Below, piece after piece: positions 32,800 to 44,001 of a stretch of DNA of 64,000 nt (positions are counted from its first letter, which is position 1; each line of letters starts with the position of its first letter). This stretch comes from Rhabdophis nuchalis. Its lineage: Eukaryota > Chordata > Lepidosauria > Squamata > Natricidae. The notes below the pieces were generated by a model that searched no databases, had not been told where the DNA came from, and saw only the letters and a list, made by a program, of their open reading frames with translations. The stretch covers positions 75,354,715-75,418,714 of the forward strand of contig CM077646.1 in assembly GCA_039707465.1 (NCBI GenBank), given 5' to 3'. Both the position numbers and the translations under genes were made by a program.

Positions 32800-33430
32800 T
32801 TTTAATCATATTTATATCCCGCCCTTCTCCACGAAGGACCCAGGGCGGCGCACAGGAATTTAAAAAACATACAAAATGATAAATACAAAATTTAAAAACA
32901 TATTAAATTACAATCCTATGCTAAAACCAAATTAAAATCCCCAGTTTAAAACTATCTAAAAGAGCCCCGACGGGAGGTTAGGCTAGGCCGGCTTGCTGAA
33001 AAAGATGTGTCTTTAGACACTGGCGGAAGAGGCGGAGGTCCGAGATGGTACGCAATTCAGGGGGTAGGTCGTTCCAAAGGGTAGGGCCCGCCACAGAGAA
33101 GGCTCTTCCCCTGGGTGTTGCCAGACGGCATTGCCCGGCCGACGGCACCCTGAGAAGGCCCTCTCTGTGGGAGCGGATCGGCCGAAGGGATGTATGGGGC
33201 AGGAGACGGTCTCGCATATAACTAGGCCCCGAGCCATGGAGCGCTTTAAAGATGGTCGTCAAAACCTTGAAGCGCACCCGAAAGGTCACAGGAAGCCAGT
33301 GCAGCTCGCACAGGATGGGTGTTATATGGGAGCATCTAGAGGCTCCCGTAATCACCCGCGCGGCTGCATTCTGGACTAACTGTAGCTTTCGAGTGCACCT
33401 CAAGGGAAGCCCCATATACATAAAAATATT
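32733..33430 (-). mobile_element. 5'-truncated L2-clade LINE with long (TTTA)n tail
   Basis: The minus-strand frame 33,421-32,978 encodes [20 protein letters not shown] to AGLA, the L2 pol C-terminus. It is followed by a 3' UTR with the CCGCCC...GGGCGG motif and about 17 units of AAAT (plus-strand TTTA at 32,733-32,802). The intact frame suggests a recent insertion in SLMAP intron 1. Confidence 0.85.
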
Positions 33431-33582
33431 ATAGCCAATAAAAAGATCTATTTAAAAAAAGCAAAAAATCTCAAACCTATATGGGTGGTAGGGATCAGGG
33501 AGGGCAAGAGCCACAATAGATAAAGATTCTCAAAAATGACATTGTTAATCAATGGGACCAGAAAGTGATTTTTGATTGTTTC

Positions 33583-33900
33583 TCACACTTACAACTATTG
33601 CATCACGCCCATGGTCATGTGATCAAAATTCAGATGCTTGGCAACTGGCTCATATTTATGACAGTTGCAGTGGCCCAGGATTATGTGATCACTTGTTGTG
33701 ACCTTCTGACAAGCAAAGTAAATGGGGAAGCCAGATTCACTTAACAACCATGTTACTAACTTAACAACTGCAGCAATTTATCTAGCAATTGTGAAAAGGC
33801 AGGCTGTAAAATGGGGCAAAACTCACTTAACAACTGCCTTGCTTAGCAAAGGAAATTTCAGGGTCAATTATGGTCCTAAACACCTAAGTACTACCTGTAC
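33583..33900 (+). mobile_element. MITE of the CAGGTAGTCCTCGACTT family (partial)
   Basis: It contains the family core CAAAATTCAGATGCTTGGCA (about 33,627), AATGGGGAAGCCAGATTCAC, TTAACAACTGC and the right end CCTAAACACCTAAGTACTACCTG. The left terminus is degraded. Six further copies or fragments occur in the window. Confidence 0.6.
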
Positions 33901-34350
33901 AGTAATCCAATAAAAAGGTGATCTGGAAGTGACTGTGTGAAAGGCCTTTGGAATCAGGAGCAATTGGGGTACTAGATGAACTTGTTGTATAAAGGCCCTC
34001 TTAACCATGGTTGCCACGTGCTTTTTGAGCAGGAACTGTGAGTCCAAGAGGTCCCCAAGATTACATAGAAGTCTCAAATGGGGAAGCATGACCCATTAAA
34101 CAACAATGATGGAATATCCCCAGAACAGGATGGCCCAAATAAACACAGGCATTCAGTCTTGTCAGGATTGAGTCTATTTCTGTTCGTCTCAATTCCAACC
34201 AGCACAACCTCCAGATTTTGCTAGCACCGTTTGATCAGCTCATGGTCTATATACAATGGGGTACCATCAGCATATTGATATTAAATGGTTCCAAATCAAT
34301 AACTGACCCCACCCAGCAGTTTCATGTAGATGTTAAACAAAAAGGGAAAG
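33900..34350 (-). mobile_element. Old L2-clade LINE fragment
   Basis: The minus-strand frame NLGDLLDSQFLLKKHVATMV, then KRAFIQQVHLVPQL, aligns with the younger copies' [20 protein letters not shown]. Upstream, the counterpart of the YADD region is recognisable at about 34,250. Stops and gaps are frequent. The adjacent DIRS element begins at about 34,625. Confidence 0.65.
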
Positions 34351-34624
34351 ACGAACGAAGTGTGAATGTCTCTCTGCCAATCCACACCAAATGGAACCAG
34401 CCACTATTAGTCCTTCAAGGAAGACCAAGCTAAGAATCTCCCCTTTATTTTTGTGTGAACTGCAGGGGAGTTGTTTACTCATTCTTGCCCATACTCAGGC
34501 CCTTTGCTCTTTTTATCTGATTGTTACTTGGCACACGCTATTCCTCCTTCCCCCAGGGCCATGCCTTCTTCCCTTTATGGCCACAGAGGAAGGAGAAAAA
34601 CTACTGCAAAATTAATGGAACATT

Positions 34625-35951
34625 GATCCTACCTGACATGTTCCTTCTTGGTGGGTTGCAAGAGGATCCAACAATAGGATTATCATGTCCTTATCTGCCC
34701 AGAGACTGAGTCATTAAATTGTAGCCACGCCTCCTTGACTCTCCTTGGCTCCAGTTTCAATGAGGACGCAGCTGGGTACAAATGATTTGATGGAACAAAA
34801 CCCCATGTTGGGTCCCAGAACTACGGTCCTACTATTTACAGGGCGAGTTTGGACCCTCCTACAACCCACCGAGAAGCAACATGTCAGGTAAGACCAACAT
34901 TCCTTCTCCAGTATGGTTGCGGGAGGGTCCAACACTGGGACATACCAAAGTGGCTATCCTAAGAGTGGGGAACCGAACTGGTCTGGAATTCCCGATGTAG
35001 TGTGCACTCTTTGAAGGACGCTTTATCCGAAGGAAGTCTCCACCAACGCAAAGGCATTGAGCCTATAGTGCCTTATGAAGGGCAATGGTGAAGTCCAAGT
35101 AGCTGCCCTGCAAATCTTCTCAATAGGACCCTGGGTAACTCACGCCGCCGAAGCCGTGGGGCTTCTGGTTGAGTGGGTCATACTCCCACTTGGCACTGGT
35201 AAGCCCTGAGCTTTATAGGCTCGTGCTATCGATGCCCTCAGTCAACGACCTACAGTTAAAGGGGTAACCTTAGATCCTAGGGTTTAATCTTGGAAGGATA
35301 CAAAGGGAGCCTCCATTCTCCTGAGAAGGGCAGTCCGCTTTATATAGATACAGAGTGCCCACCTAATATCTAATCTATGCCACATCCATTCCCTATCATG
35401 TGAAAGTCCCGGGCAGAAGTTAGGAAGGATGCTCTGAGCTCTGTGGAATAGAGAATTGAACTTTGGCATAAAGATGGGGTCTAGGCGGAGTACCACCATA
35501 TTTGGGTGGAATATGCAAAGGTCCGCCCTGACCGAAAGAGCGCCCAGCTCTGAAATGCGTCTAGCTGATGTTATAGCTACCAAAAACACTACCTTAAGAA
35601 TCAAAAACTGAAGTCTAACTGTCTTCAAAGGTTTGAAGGGCTTCTTGTGAGAGCCTGTAGAACCTTGGTCAAGTCCCAGAGGGGAAATCTATGAATCACT
35701 GGAGGTCTAAGGTTGGCCGGCCAGACGTTCTCATCCCTCACCTGCTAACATGATAGGCAGCGCTGCCACCTGTCTGCGTACAGTAATGTGAGAGAGAGCC
35801 AAGAAATTATGTTCCCTCTTGGGCCAAACTGAATTGAAACTGGGGCCAAGGAGAATCAAGGAGGCGTGGCTACAATTTAATGACTTAGTCTCTGGGCAGA
35901 TAAGGATATGATAATCCCATTGTTGGACCCTCCCGCAACCACATTGGAGAA
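34625..35951 (-). mobile_element. Short DIRS-type element retaining only the recombinase region
   Basis: Inverted terminal repeats of about 110 bp (34,653-34,761 and 35,832-35,945) flank a 1.3-kb element. An internal complementary region at 34,850-34,945 joins the reverse complement of the left end (34,625-34,669) to a copy of the right end. The two internal halves and their order mirror the element at 3.67-7.31 kb. Gag and RT are absent, so it is non-autonomous. Confidence 0.8.
35284..35628 (-). pseudogene. DIRS tyrosine recombinase fragment
   Basis: The open minus-strand frame contains LVAITSARRISELGALSVRA and DLCIFHPNMVVLRLDPIFMP, conserved in DIRS recombinases; the Arg in SARRISE corresponds to the first catalytic arginine of tyrosine recombinases. 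The C-terminal catalytic part (HxxR and Tyr) should lie toward 34,950 and is not readable in one frame. It is truncated. Confidence 0.7.
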
Positions 35952-36199
35952 CTTTAAGGTTCTTTCCAACACTAAGTTTCTAATTAAAAATATTAAATGT
36001 TGAAGACTTATCACAAGATACATAACTATCACAATGGATAATTTTTTACCATCTGGAAGTGGGCAGGCAAGAATCTGTTTTCAACAGGAAGCAAAATATC
36101 GCCCCCAAGTCACATTACTTAATTTTGGGAGCTTGGCAACTGACACAGATTTCCCTCCCTGGCCAACTTTTAATTCATATTGCAGTACTTTCATTATTT

Positions 36200-36760
36200 A
36201 TTTTTACTGTTTAATTGTTTTGTATTTATGCTTTTTATCAATTTAAATTCTATTATTATAATCTGCCAGAGTAACTCCATGCCAAGATAAATTTAATAGT
36301 AAATAAATAAAAATAGATTAAAACACAAGCAAATAACACCACTAACAGCCAGGTGGCTCAGAAACTGGGTTAAGGAAATTGTCAACATAGACAAAACCAC
36401 AGCCATGCTAGACCTCCATTAACAACCCAGCCCAAGTGATTGGGAAGCAAGATCTTCACAGCCTTCTGCATAATAGTATCAGGGTCAGCTATATCTTGGA
36501 GGGGAATACTAGTCCACAAAACAGAAGCCACGATAGAAAAGAAATGCTTCTTGGGACCCACAAGATGCTGCTACTTCACAAATGGGAACTAAAGCACACC
36601 CACTCTGTGAGATCTAGAAGGATGTACTGAAACCACTAGGGATAAGCAAGTACAAGATTACAAGTAATCTAGCCCATAAAGGGTTTTAGAGGGCAACTAA
36701 CATCTTGAAATGAATCCAGAAACCCACTTAAAACCAATTCTGTTCATATAGCAATAGTGG
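36200..36760 (-). mobile_element. Old LINE 3' region (L2/CR1 type)
   Basis: This is a degenerate minus-strand repeat with an AAATAAATAAA tail at about 36,300. Segments such as ATCTTGGAGGGGAATACTAG and TTCTTGGGACCCACAAGATG parallel the L2 3' coding end. A separate short L2-type 3' end lies at about 36,915-36,965. Confidence 0.4.
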
Positions 36761-36965
36761 TATATTGTGGTATATCAAACCGCAATACACCACTGTTTTA
36801 TACCAGTTTACACTTCCAAACACTCATCAAGGACAGGCCCATGTCATGCACGTTACAACAATTTAATCAAGAGATGACTACAGCACAGATGACCATGAGC
36901 TGCACATCACAATTGAGTTTGAGTTTATTGGTTTTTTATACCGCCCTACTCCCGAAGGACTAAAT

Positions 36966-37560
36966 TAAGGAATAAATATAATTGGCACACAAGATGTAAC
37001 TATACAAATTGGCTAATACATTATACAAACTGAATAAACATATTTTGCAAACCTTCCTGATCACCGATACCATCTTCTCTTTTAGCAGAAGCCACAAATC
37101 CTATAGAATCCTTGAACTGTGCGCCAATTCTGCCTCAAGAAATATGTTTGTCCCCAGATTTTCATATCTCAGTGATGAAGTCTAGGGATGCTGTTGACCA
37201 TAGCAATAGAAGCCATGGGTTATAGCAGCACAAGTCCTATTGGTTTCCCTGGGCAAGGATTTTATGATAGATTAGATATGAAGTTGCATATCTAAGGATG
37301 TCAGCACTGACAGAGGGCCATGAAAGCCATTAACGGAATCAATCATTTTACCAATGGTTCTGGCCAGACATATCACAGTCACCAGGTCAAAAGTAATCAG
37401 AAAATATATATTTTCTGCTACTTTCTTCAAGAAGTACCTTGGCCAAGAAGTGTTTTGGTTCAGAAGCCAATATCCCTTTGGCCTCTGAACCAGAAAAAAC
37501 ACTTTCAAACACTATCTTCTTCTCCACTGGCCTAACAGGCAACAGATTTAAACATTTTAA
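36966..37560. other. Unclassified intronic sequence with an imperfect hairpin
   Basis: A weak minus-strand open frame (37,508-37,272) has no recognisable family. GGTTCAGAAGCCAA at about 37,458 pairs with TTGGCCTCTGAACC (13 of 14 bases). It may be an old transposon piece. Confidence 0.4.
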
Positions 37561-37895
37561 GTAATTAGTATTAGGAGGTATATTCTGTACATCAGGCCTT
37601 AGTTATTAATTCTTTATCCGTTTTATTTTACAACTTCTTGGTGAACTAAGAATGAAAAACAGTGTAACTAGTTGGGTTTAGGTGTTTTCACAGCATAAAT
37701 GATTTGGTGAAATTAGTTTACCATAATTGTATGCATGATCAGAACTGTTCTGAGTTAACATTAAAGTTGTGGAGGTTAGTTGACCGAGTCTATTAACTCC
37801 TTTTTCTTGTTATCACAGACTCACTCTACAGATTATCTAGAGTTGCTGACTACAATTTTAACTTAATTTTAGATATCTATCCACTAAGATCCAAC

Positions 37896-37900
<5 letters not shown>

Positions 37901-37954
<54 letters not shown>

Positions 37955-38018
37955 TATTTATTTTATTTATTTTATTTATTTTATTTATTTTATTTATTTT
38001 ATTTATTTTATTTATTTG
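37901..38018. repeat. (ATT)n and (TTTTA)n microsatellites
   Basis: About 17 ATT units are followed by about 13 TTTTA units, which form the tail of the adjoining L2 copy. Confidence 0.95.
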
Positions 38019-38226
38019 GATTTATTGACCGCCCCCTCTCTCCGAAGAGACTCGGGGTGGTGTACAAGAATTTAGAGCATATACATATATAACAATTAGA
38101 AATAATAAAACTAAATTAAATGTTTTACCCTGTGTTAAAATATTTATAACGTAAAAACCCGATTACTACAACTAGGCTGGTACGGTAGATTAGGTTAGGC
38201 CAGGCCGGCCTGCTGGAAAAGATGGG
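38015..38226 (-). mobile_element. L2-clade LINE 3' UTR
   Basis: The minus-strand 3' end has GACCGCCCCCTCTCTCCGAA, then GGTGGTGTACAAG, ending in GGCCGGCCTGCTGGAAAAGA, the same order as in the other L2 copies. It is truncated before coding sequence. Confidence 0.75.
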
Positions 38227-38249
38227 TCTTTAATTATTAACTTATTATA

Positions 38250-38460
38250 GTTATTAAGGTACTAGACTAGAAACCTGGAGACTAGTATTATCTTGGGCAC
38301 AAAGCCAGCTAGGTGACCATTAGCCAGTCACCTTCTCAGTCCTAGAAAGGAGGCAAAGACAATTAATTTCTGAAAATTCATGCCAAGAAAACTATATAGA
38401 CTTGTCCAGACAGTTTCCAAGTTTCAGATATGACTGAATGGCAGATCTTAAAAGGAAAAC
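38250..38460 (+). mobile_element. tRNA-type SINE
   Basis: It begins with tRNA-like AAGGTACTAGACTAGAAACC, continues with AAGCCAGCTAGGTGACC, and ends with ACTTGTCCAGACAGTTTCCA and ATATGACTGAATGG, the layout of a common squamate tRNA-derived SINE. Divergence is moderate. Confidence 0.5.
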
Positions 38461-39546
38461 TACATTTTCATACTATTAAGTGCACACTTACCTAGCATGT
38501 TAATCAAAATGTCATGGATAACATTTTTTTCAAATGTTTTGCTGAAATAAAAAAATGTCACCATACCCATACTTTAGCCCCACTTTGGTACTATTTTGGG
38601 CCAATCACTTTCCCTAGACCAACCACACTGGCTTGTTGATGTGGGGAAAACAGAAAATAGGAACATTAGGTATATGCATCTTGAATTTTAGGTATGCTAA
38701 AAAATCAAGCAATAAAATATTTAAAAAATCAAGATCCTTACAGAATGATTATTTTACAATCTGTTCTAAAATCTTTCCAGATATAAATGTTAGACTGGTT
38801 GATCTGTAATCCTTGACTATTGTTTCCCCTTTTAAAGATAGAAGTAGCTTTTGTTCTCTTCCAGTCATACAGCTTTTCAGCTAGCTAGAAATTTTAGCAT
38901 ATTCAAAGGAAAACAAGTTTTTCTTTTCTTGTCTCAAATTTCAATCCTTCCCCTTTTTATCTTTCTCTTCATAATGACAGAACACTTAAAATTTAACCAA
39001 ACTGTAAGGTGAGCATTTTCCTTTTTATGCATTGCCTATAAGCATTTGAGATTACCTGTAAGCATTTGTTTCACTGAACAGCAGGTACACTGACTTTTTC
39101 TCATCTTTAATATTAATTTTATATTCCACTTTCTGCTTTAATTTTGAAAATTTAAATATAGATTATAAGCATTTTGATGAGGTGTTGTCTACTTTCAGGT
39201 AATTATGTATTTTAAATACATAAGATTGTTCAAGTTTTAAGCAAAAACCTTTATATAATTTAAACATACAAATTCAGAGAATAACTATATGGAATTCTTG
39301 ATGCTCTCTGGACTTGGTTGTTTGTTTGCAGGCATGTCTTCTCTGAGCTAAATAACTGATAATGATGGTAACTGCAAGCAAGCAAACAATCAAGCACAGA
39401 GACCACTTCCATTGAACCCCAAGTTTTTCTATTGGAACTATATGCTAAAATTTACAGAAATATGCTCCTTGTCCCTTGCCATTTCAAATGTATCTAACAA
39501 ATTCATTTCCTAAAGTTATATTGCTATTAGCAGTTATTCCTTGTTA

Positions 39547-39581
39547 ATTGACAGTGTTAAGAGAAAAAAAACACTGTCAAT
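39547..39581. repeat. Perfect 12-bp hairpin, 11-nt A-rich loop
   Basis: ATTGACAGTGTT, A-rich loop, then AACACTGTCAAT. SLMAP intron 1. Confidence 0.9.
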
Positions 39582-40157
39582 TTTTGAATGTTTCATGGGA
39601 GATAAGACAGTGTAGAGGAAGAAACAGCTATGGATTAGTCCAGAAGGTCTATGATGCCTCCCCTCAAAAACATTTGATGCCATATCTTTAGACCCATCCC
39701 CATTCCAACCCACACTCTTTAAATGACTTTAGCCTTATCAGGTTTTTGCAGAAACCCATGCTTTTTGATAAAATGAAAGCAACTGCATATAAAATCATTA
39801 TCTACTGTGTCCTTTTGCCCTAATGACTTGTCCCAAAAGACACCATTACTTGCAATTTATTTCCTTGCTACTAGTCTCATCCATCATGATTTCTGTAGGG
39901 GAAGGGGGTTTCTACACACATATACAAACACACAAATGACCGAAAAGAAATGTGCTACATAACCTGTCTTTGCTGTAATTAAAGTTTCATTCAGTTAAGT
40001 GGAATTATTTTATATACAAAGCACTGAAAGCCTAAATAAATACATATGCCTTCCGTCATGTCACGAGTACAGTGCCAGTCAATCTAAAATTCAGGCAGAA
40101 AAGAAAGATTAATTATTAGATTAAAGCAAACTTTTGGTCCATGGCTTCATGAAACCT

Positions 40158-40286
40158 TCAACTCAGAGCTGAAATCCAGCAGGTTCTGACAGGTTCTGGA
40201 GAACCGGTAGGGGGAATTTTGAGTAGTTCAGAGAACCAGCAAATGCCACCTCTGGCTGGTCCCAGAGTGGGGAGGGAATGAAGATT
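40158..40286. mobile_element. Fragment of GGTTCTGGAGAACC MITE family
   Basis: GAAATCCAGCAGGTTCTGAC and TCTGGAGAACCGGTAGGGGG resemble one end of a MITE family common in squamates. The other end is not found. Assignment is tentative. Confidence 0.35.
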
Positions 40287-40318
40287 TTGCAGTATTCTTT
40301 ATATATTTTTATAAATAA

Positions 40319-40365
<47 letters not shown>
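40319..40365. repeat. (AAGT)n microsatellite
   Basis: About eleven AAGT units directly abut the palindromic element at 40,366. Confidence 0.95.
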
Positions 40366-40366
<1 letters not shown>

Positions 40367-40660
40367 CCGTATTTATCGGCGTATAACATGCACTTTCCCC
40401 CCCCCTGAAAATAGGGGGCAAATGATGTATGCGTGTTATACGCCGATATAATCGCAGCAGGAGGAGGAGGAGGAGGAGGAGAAGGAGGAGGAGGAGATGA
40501 CGGCCCCGGAGGCACGGAGCTCTTCCCTGCAGCGGGCGCCTCCTTCTCCGCTGGCAGGTAGAGCAAGGTCGAGGAGCTTCCCCCCTTTCCCCACTTCCTG
40601 GCTCTTTCCAAACCCCGGGAGCTTGCCGAGGGGCGGTGGCGGCGGCGGCGGCCAATACTA
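40366..40660. mobile_element. MITE with TATCGGCGTATAAC hairpin and GC-rich interior
   Basis: ACCGTATTTATCGGCGTATA (40,367) is repeated inverted as GTGTTATACGCCGATATA (40,433), giving a stem of about 20 bp. It is followed by GGA triplets (about 40,458-40,495) and a GGC-rich stretch ending near 40,653. The minus strand has a Pro-rich spurious frame. The class is uncertain. Confidence 0.45.
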
Positions 40661-41879
40661 GTCTCCTTGCTAATCTAGGAACTATGACACTGAATACATA
40701 CCTACTCTTACACATGGCCTTTACCCTGAATATATAAGATCCCTTCTTAAGGTAACAGAAAAAGTTTTGATCTTTGAAAAGGCAGACCTCTAGAGATTTG
40801 AAACAAGATGTTTTTGTACCTGAGTTCAGAAAGCAGGAAGAATGCATTCTCTTCAACGGCTTGATAAATGACTGGAGGAGGTATCCCAAGTACACAGGGT
40901 AAGTCTAGGGACAAAGGACTACATAATTCAGCTTAACTGAATTAAGAAACAGATAGCTGCTCTAGTTAGACACTGCATTAATTCTAATTTTTAATCATTC
41001 TCCTACTGATACTTCCCTGGGCAAGTAAGAACCCTCTGTGCAATTTCAGACTGTTTTCCAAAAGATTTGTCTTCTCTATTAACTTATTGTGAACCAAAAA
41101 TCTAGCTTTCTAATTATAGTAGATCACCACTATCTTGTGTGCCAATAAGTTAATGGCCTGTCAACTCTCTGTTCAGGCCTGGCTGCACAAGGAGGAGCTA
41201 GGGAGGTTGGAGCATGTCCCAGCCTTGGCTGTGGTAGTGCCTCAATGCAGAGCTGCACCTCTCTGAAGTCATAGCAAGGAGAAGGAAGCAGCAAGGCAGA
41301 GGTTCCTCAGATGATCATACTTTTTCTCTCTCCAAGGGAGAAGGAGAGAGAAAGAAGAAGAGATGGATGGACAGACAGATTTCTACAATTTTCTTTCCAG
41401 AAAAAGTTCCAAGTTATATACTACTTCTGCAAAAAATACTAGCAACGTTTGGAAACTATATATAGTTTTCTCAAATTAACAAATGAATATTGATATCATG
41501 GCTGACATGAATAATTGCAAGTGAGACTAAGGATGCAGTCATCTCAGGAAGTAAAACCAAATATTGTTCTAGTAGTTGATTAAAAATGCTGCCAGCTAAA
41601 TTGCCAAAATGAAATAACTTTCTTTTATAGGAAAGGTGGCTTTATTTATTAAACGTATGATTAATGGACTATCTGATATTCATTTCCTCATTTTGACTTG
41701 GTAAGGACTTTTGTATCAACATACAAAAGGTTTCAATGTTATCTTTACACTAATGAATCAGTTATCAGGCATCATGTGTGATGTTTTGAGTTTTAAATCC
41801 TTAGGTCAAAGCATTATTTTTGAATTTGTATCACTTGTTTAACTAAGATTCAGAATCAAGGTCTTTGTGAGAAGATGAT

Positions 41880-42115
41880 GCTGATGCTGGTATTCTCTCA
41901 AGAGAGATCCAATATAGAAGGGAGGAGAAATTTTCTGACAGTGAAAACAATTAATCAATGGAATAGCTTGCCTCCCAGAGTTGTGGGTGTTCTGTCACTG
42001 AAGGTTTTCAAACATAAACTGGACAACCAATTGAATGGAATAGTATAAAATCTCCTGCCTTGAGCAGGAGGTTGGACTAGAAAACCTCTGAGGTCCTTTA
42101 CAGTCCTGTAAGTGT
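41880..42115 (+). mobile_element. CR1 LINE 3' end
   Basis: Plus-strand CR1 pol end and 3' UTR: TCAATGGAATAGCTTGCCTC, ACTGAAGGTTTTCAAACATA and GAGCAGGAGGTTGGACTAGA. The order matches the standard CR1 consensus. It is 5' truncated. Confidence 0.8.
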
Positions 42116-43205
42116 TGCTGTTGTTTTGTTCAACTTCAAGTGACTAACACATATATATTTCTCTATAGGAGACTTAATTAGCCAACATTAAAGCAAAGAA
42201 TCCAATGTTTACTTATCTCCAGAAGTGTCCAAAGTATCAGGACCATATGTTAAGCTGAAGTACAGAAGATATATTCAATCTAGTCAACTAATGGTCAGCA
42301 CTAAATTGGCATTAGATAGGCTCAACAGAATTCAGGGGCGGGGGAATGGACTTGGATCATTTGTGGCATCTGTAAAGAGGACATATTTAACTCTGCTCAT
42401 CAGCTCTGTCTGCTCTTCTCCTACAAGAAATACATTTCTTGAACAGCATCCTGAATCTATCCCAAACTGCTGTATGTTTGCAATCCTAAGTGAAGTATGT
42501 AGTTCTTCTTGAATCTAGGCACTTTAGACAATTTTCAATTGTTATATTCAATATATGATTACACAATTCCAATGTTCATTAGCAAATCATTCTTCAGAAC
42601 AGGCAGATCTTGGTTGCACCTGCATCTGGAAACCATGATTGTATGTTATGCAAATCTAAATAGCATAATGTTGTTCAAATAACTTCATAGTGACTTAACT
42701 AGCTATCATTTCTTCATCACTGATTGATAACAGCCGGACCTGGAAACATCAAAATTTTGTAACTGAAGTTGATTATTATACTATCAGTTTTTGGTAAACT
42801 TGGCTTATGGTTTGCCATTATGTGCAAATCAACCCACTACAGTTTGTTCAATAAATCATAGCTGAAAGTCATAGCTTAGTACAATGTACAAAGCTAATCT
42901 ACAGCAATTTGCTTAATTCTGTTGACTAAAAAACTGGTTAGATTATATGCAAAGCACTCAATCATGAACCTACTGTTCATAATACAGGTTAGGTTTAGCA
43001 GTACAACATGTGAACCTAAACATATCACAATATAGTTGTGTGATATGTTAATTCAATGTACCAAATGTTAAGTATGTACAGGTACCCTATATCTAACATT
43101 AGTCAATATGTCATTCAGAATAAAAAAGTATTTGTTTTCTCTTACTTTGAAATAAAATAAAAATACTAAAATTGTACAAAATATTTCATGATTCTGAGTT
43201 CAGAA
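42116..43205. other. Intronic sequence without recognised features
   Basis: AT-rich part of SLMAP intron 1; nothing recognised. The same holds for 38,461-40,157, 44,002-45,605 and 47,821-49,125 apart from the short hairpins listed. Confidence 0.5.
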
Positions 43206-43335
43206 AAGGGTATTCCAACCACACTGAAGCTAATCCTATGGTACTGCAATGTTGACAGAATTACTATTCTGTCAAGGGTATTCCAACCACACTGAAGCTA
43301 ATCCTATGGTACTGCAATGTTGACAGAATTACTAT
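43206..43335. repeat. Tandem duplication, 68-bp period
   Basis: The segment starting AAGGGTATTCCAACCACACT occurs twice, offset by 68 bp, with no difference over more than 60 bp. This is a recent tandem duplication in SLMAP intron 1. Confidence 0.9.
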
Positions 43336-43570
43336 TTCCATCATAATTATAAAGCAGTTATATCAATCTGATTGATATAATCATACAAAGCAGGCATAAT
43401 ACATCTTTCTTCTCTCCTGTGAAAGCTTATAGTAAAATTTGTAGTAAATCTCTACGGTTAATCATAACTGTCATTTAATTTTCTCATTTAAATTTAATAT
43501 GACCTCAACATTTGGGTTCCCTCAATATATTCCAATATGCATACAGACATAAGCAGGAATGTTTGACAAC

Positions 43571-43571
<1 letters not shown>

Positions 43572-43604
<33 letters not shown>
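43572..43604. repeat. (GT)n microsatellite
   Basis: An uninterrupted GT dinucleotide run of about 16 units. Confidence 0.95.
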
Positions 43605-43605
<1 letters not shown>

Positions 43606-43956
43606 AAATGCCACTCACCTATCATGAAATCTCTAGAACTGCAAAGCCTACAAACCTGAAATTCGGCACATATGTTCATCTTGGCTTCTAAGTGCTTGCT
43701 AAGAAAGGATTTTTCAAAATGACCATCACATCATCAGTATTTCTTATAACTGCCAGCTGCTTTATAGAAACATGCTCTGTTGCTACCCCTTTGTTAAACA
43801 GGGTGTCGGTGTGGCCAGTGCATGACTCATCCAGCCTGCGGGCTGTGAGTTTAGACATTCTACTCCCCCTTCCCACCTGAAAATAACTCTGTTGCCTCAT
43901 ATTCCATTACCTAAGTTCCACTCCTTCACTCAGGAGCAGCCTGGGGCTCCTTACAG

Positions 43957-44001
43957 TTTGTAACTAGCTGGATACAGTACAGGTATCCAGCTAGTTACAA
44001 A
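43957..44001. repeat. Perfect 19-bp hairpin, 7-nt loop
   Basis: TTTGTAACTAGCTGGATAC, loop AGTACAG, then the exact reverse complement of the arm. It lies in SLMAP intron 1 without recognisable transposon sequence around it. Confidence 0.95.

Noticed and set aside
37272..37508. Minus-strand open frame with weak resemblance to a retroelement connection region
   Set aside because: The similarity is only a few residues and no catalytic motif or termini are present, so it is left unclassified.
40299..40895. Pro-rich and Leu-rich minus-strand frames
   Set aside because: They derive from GGA and AAGT microsatellites and a GC-rich MITE.
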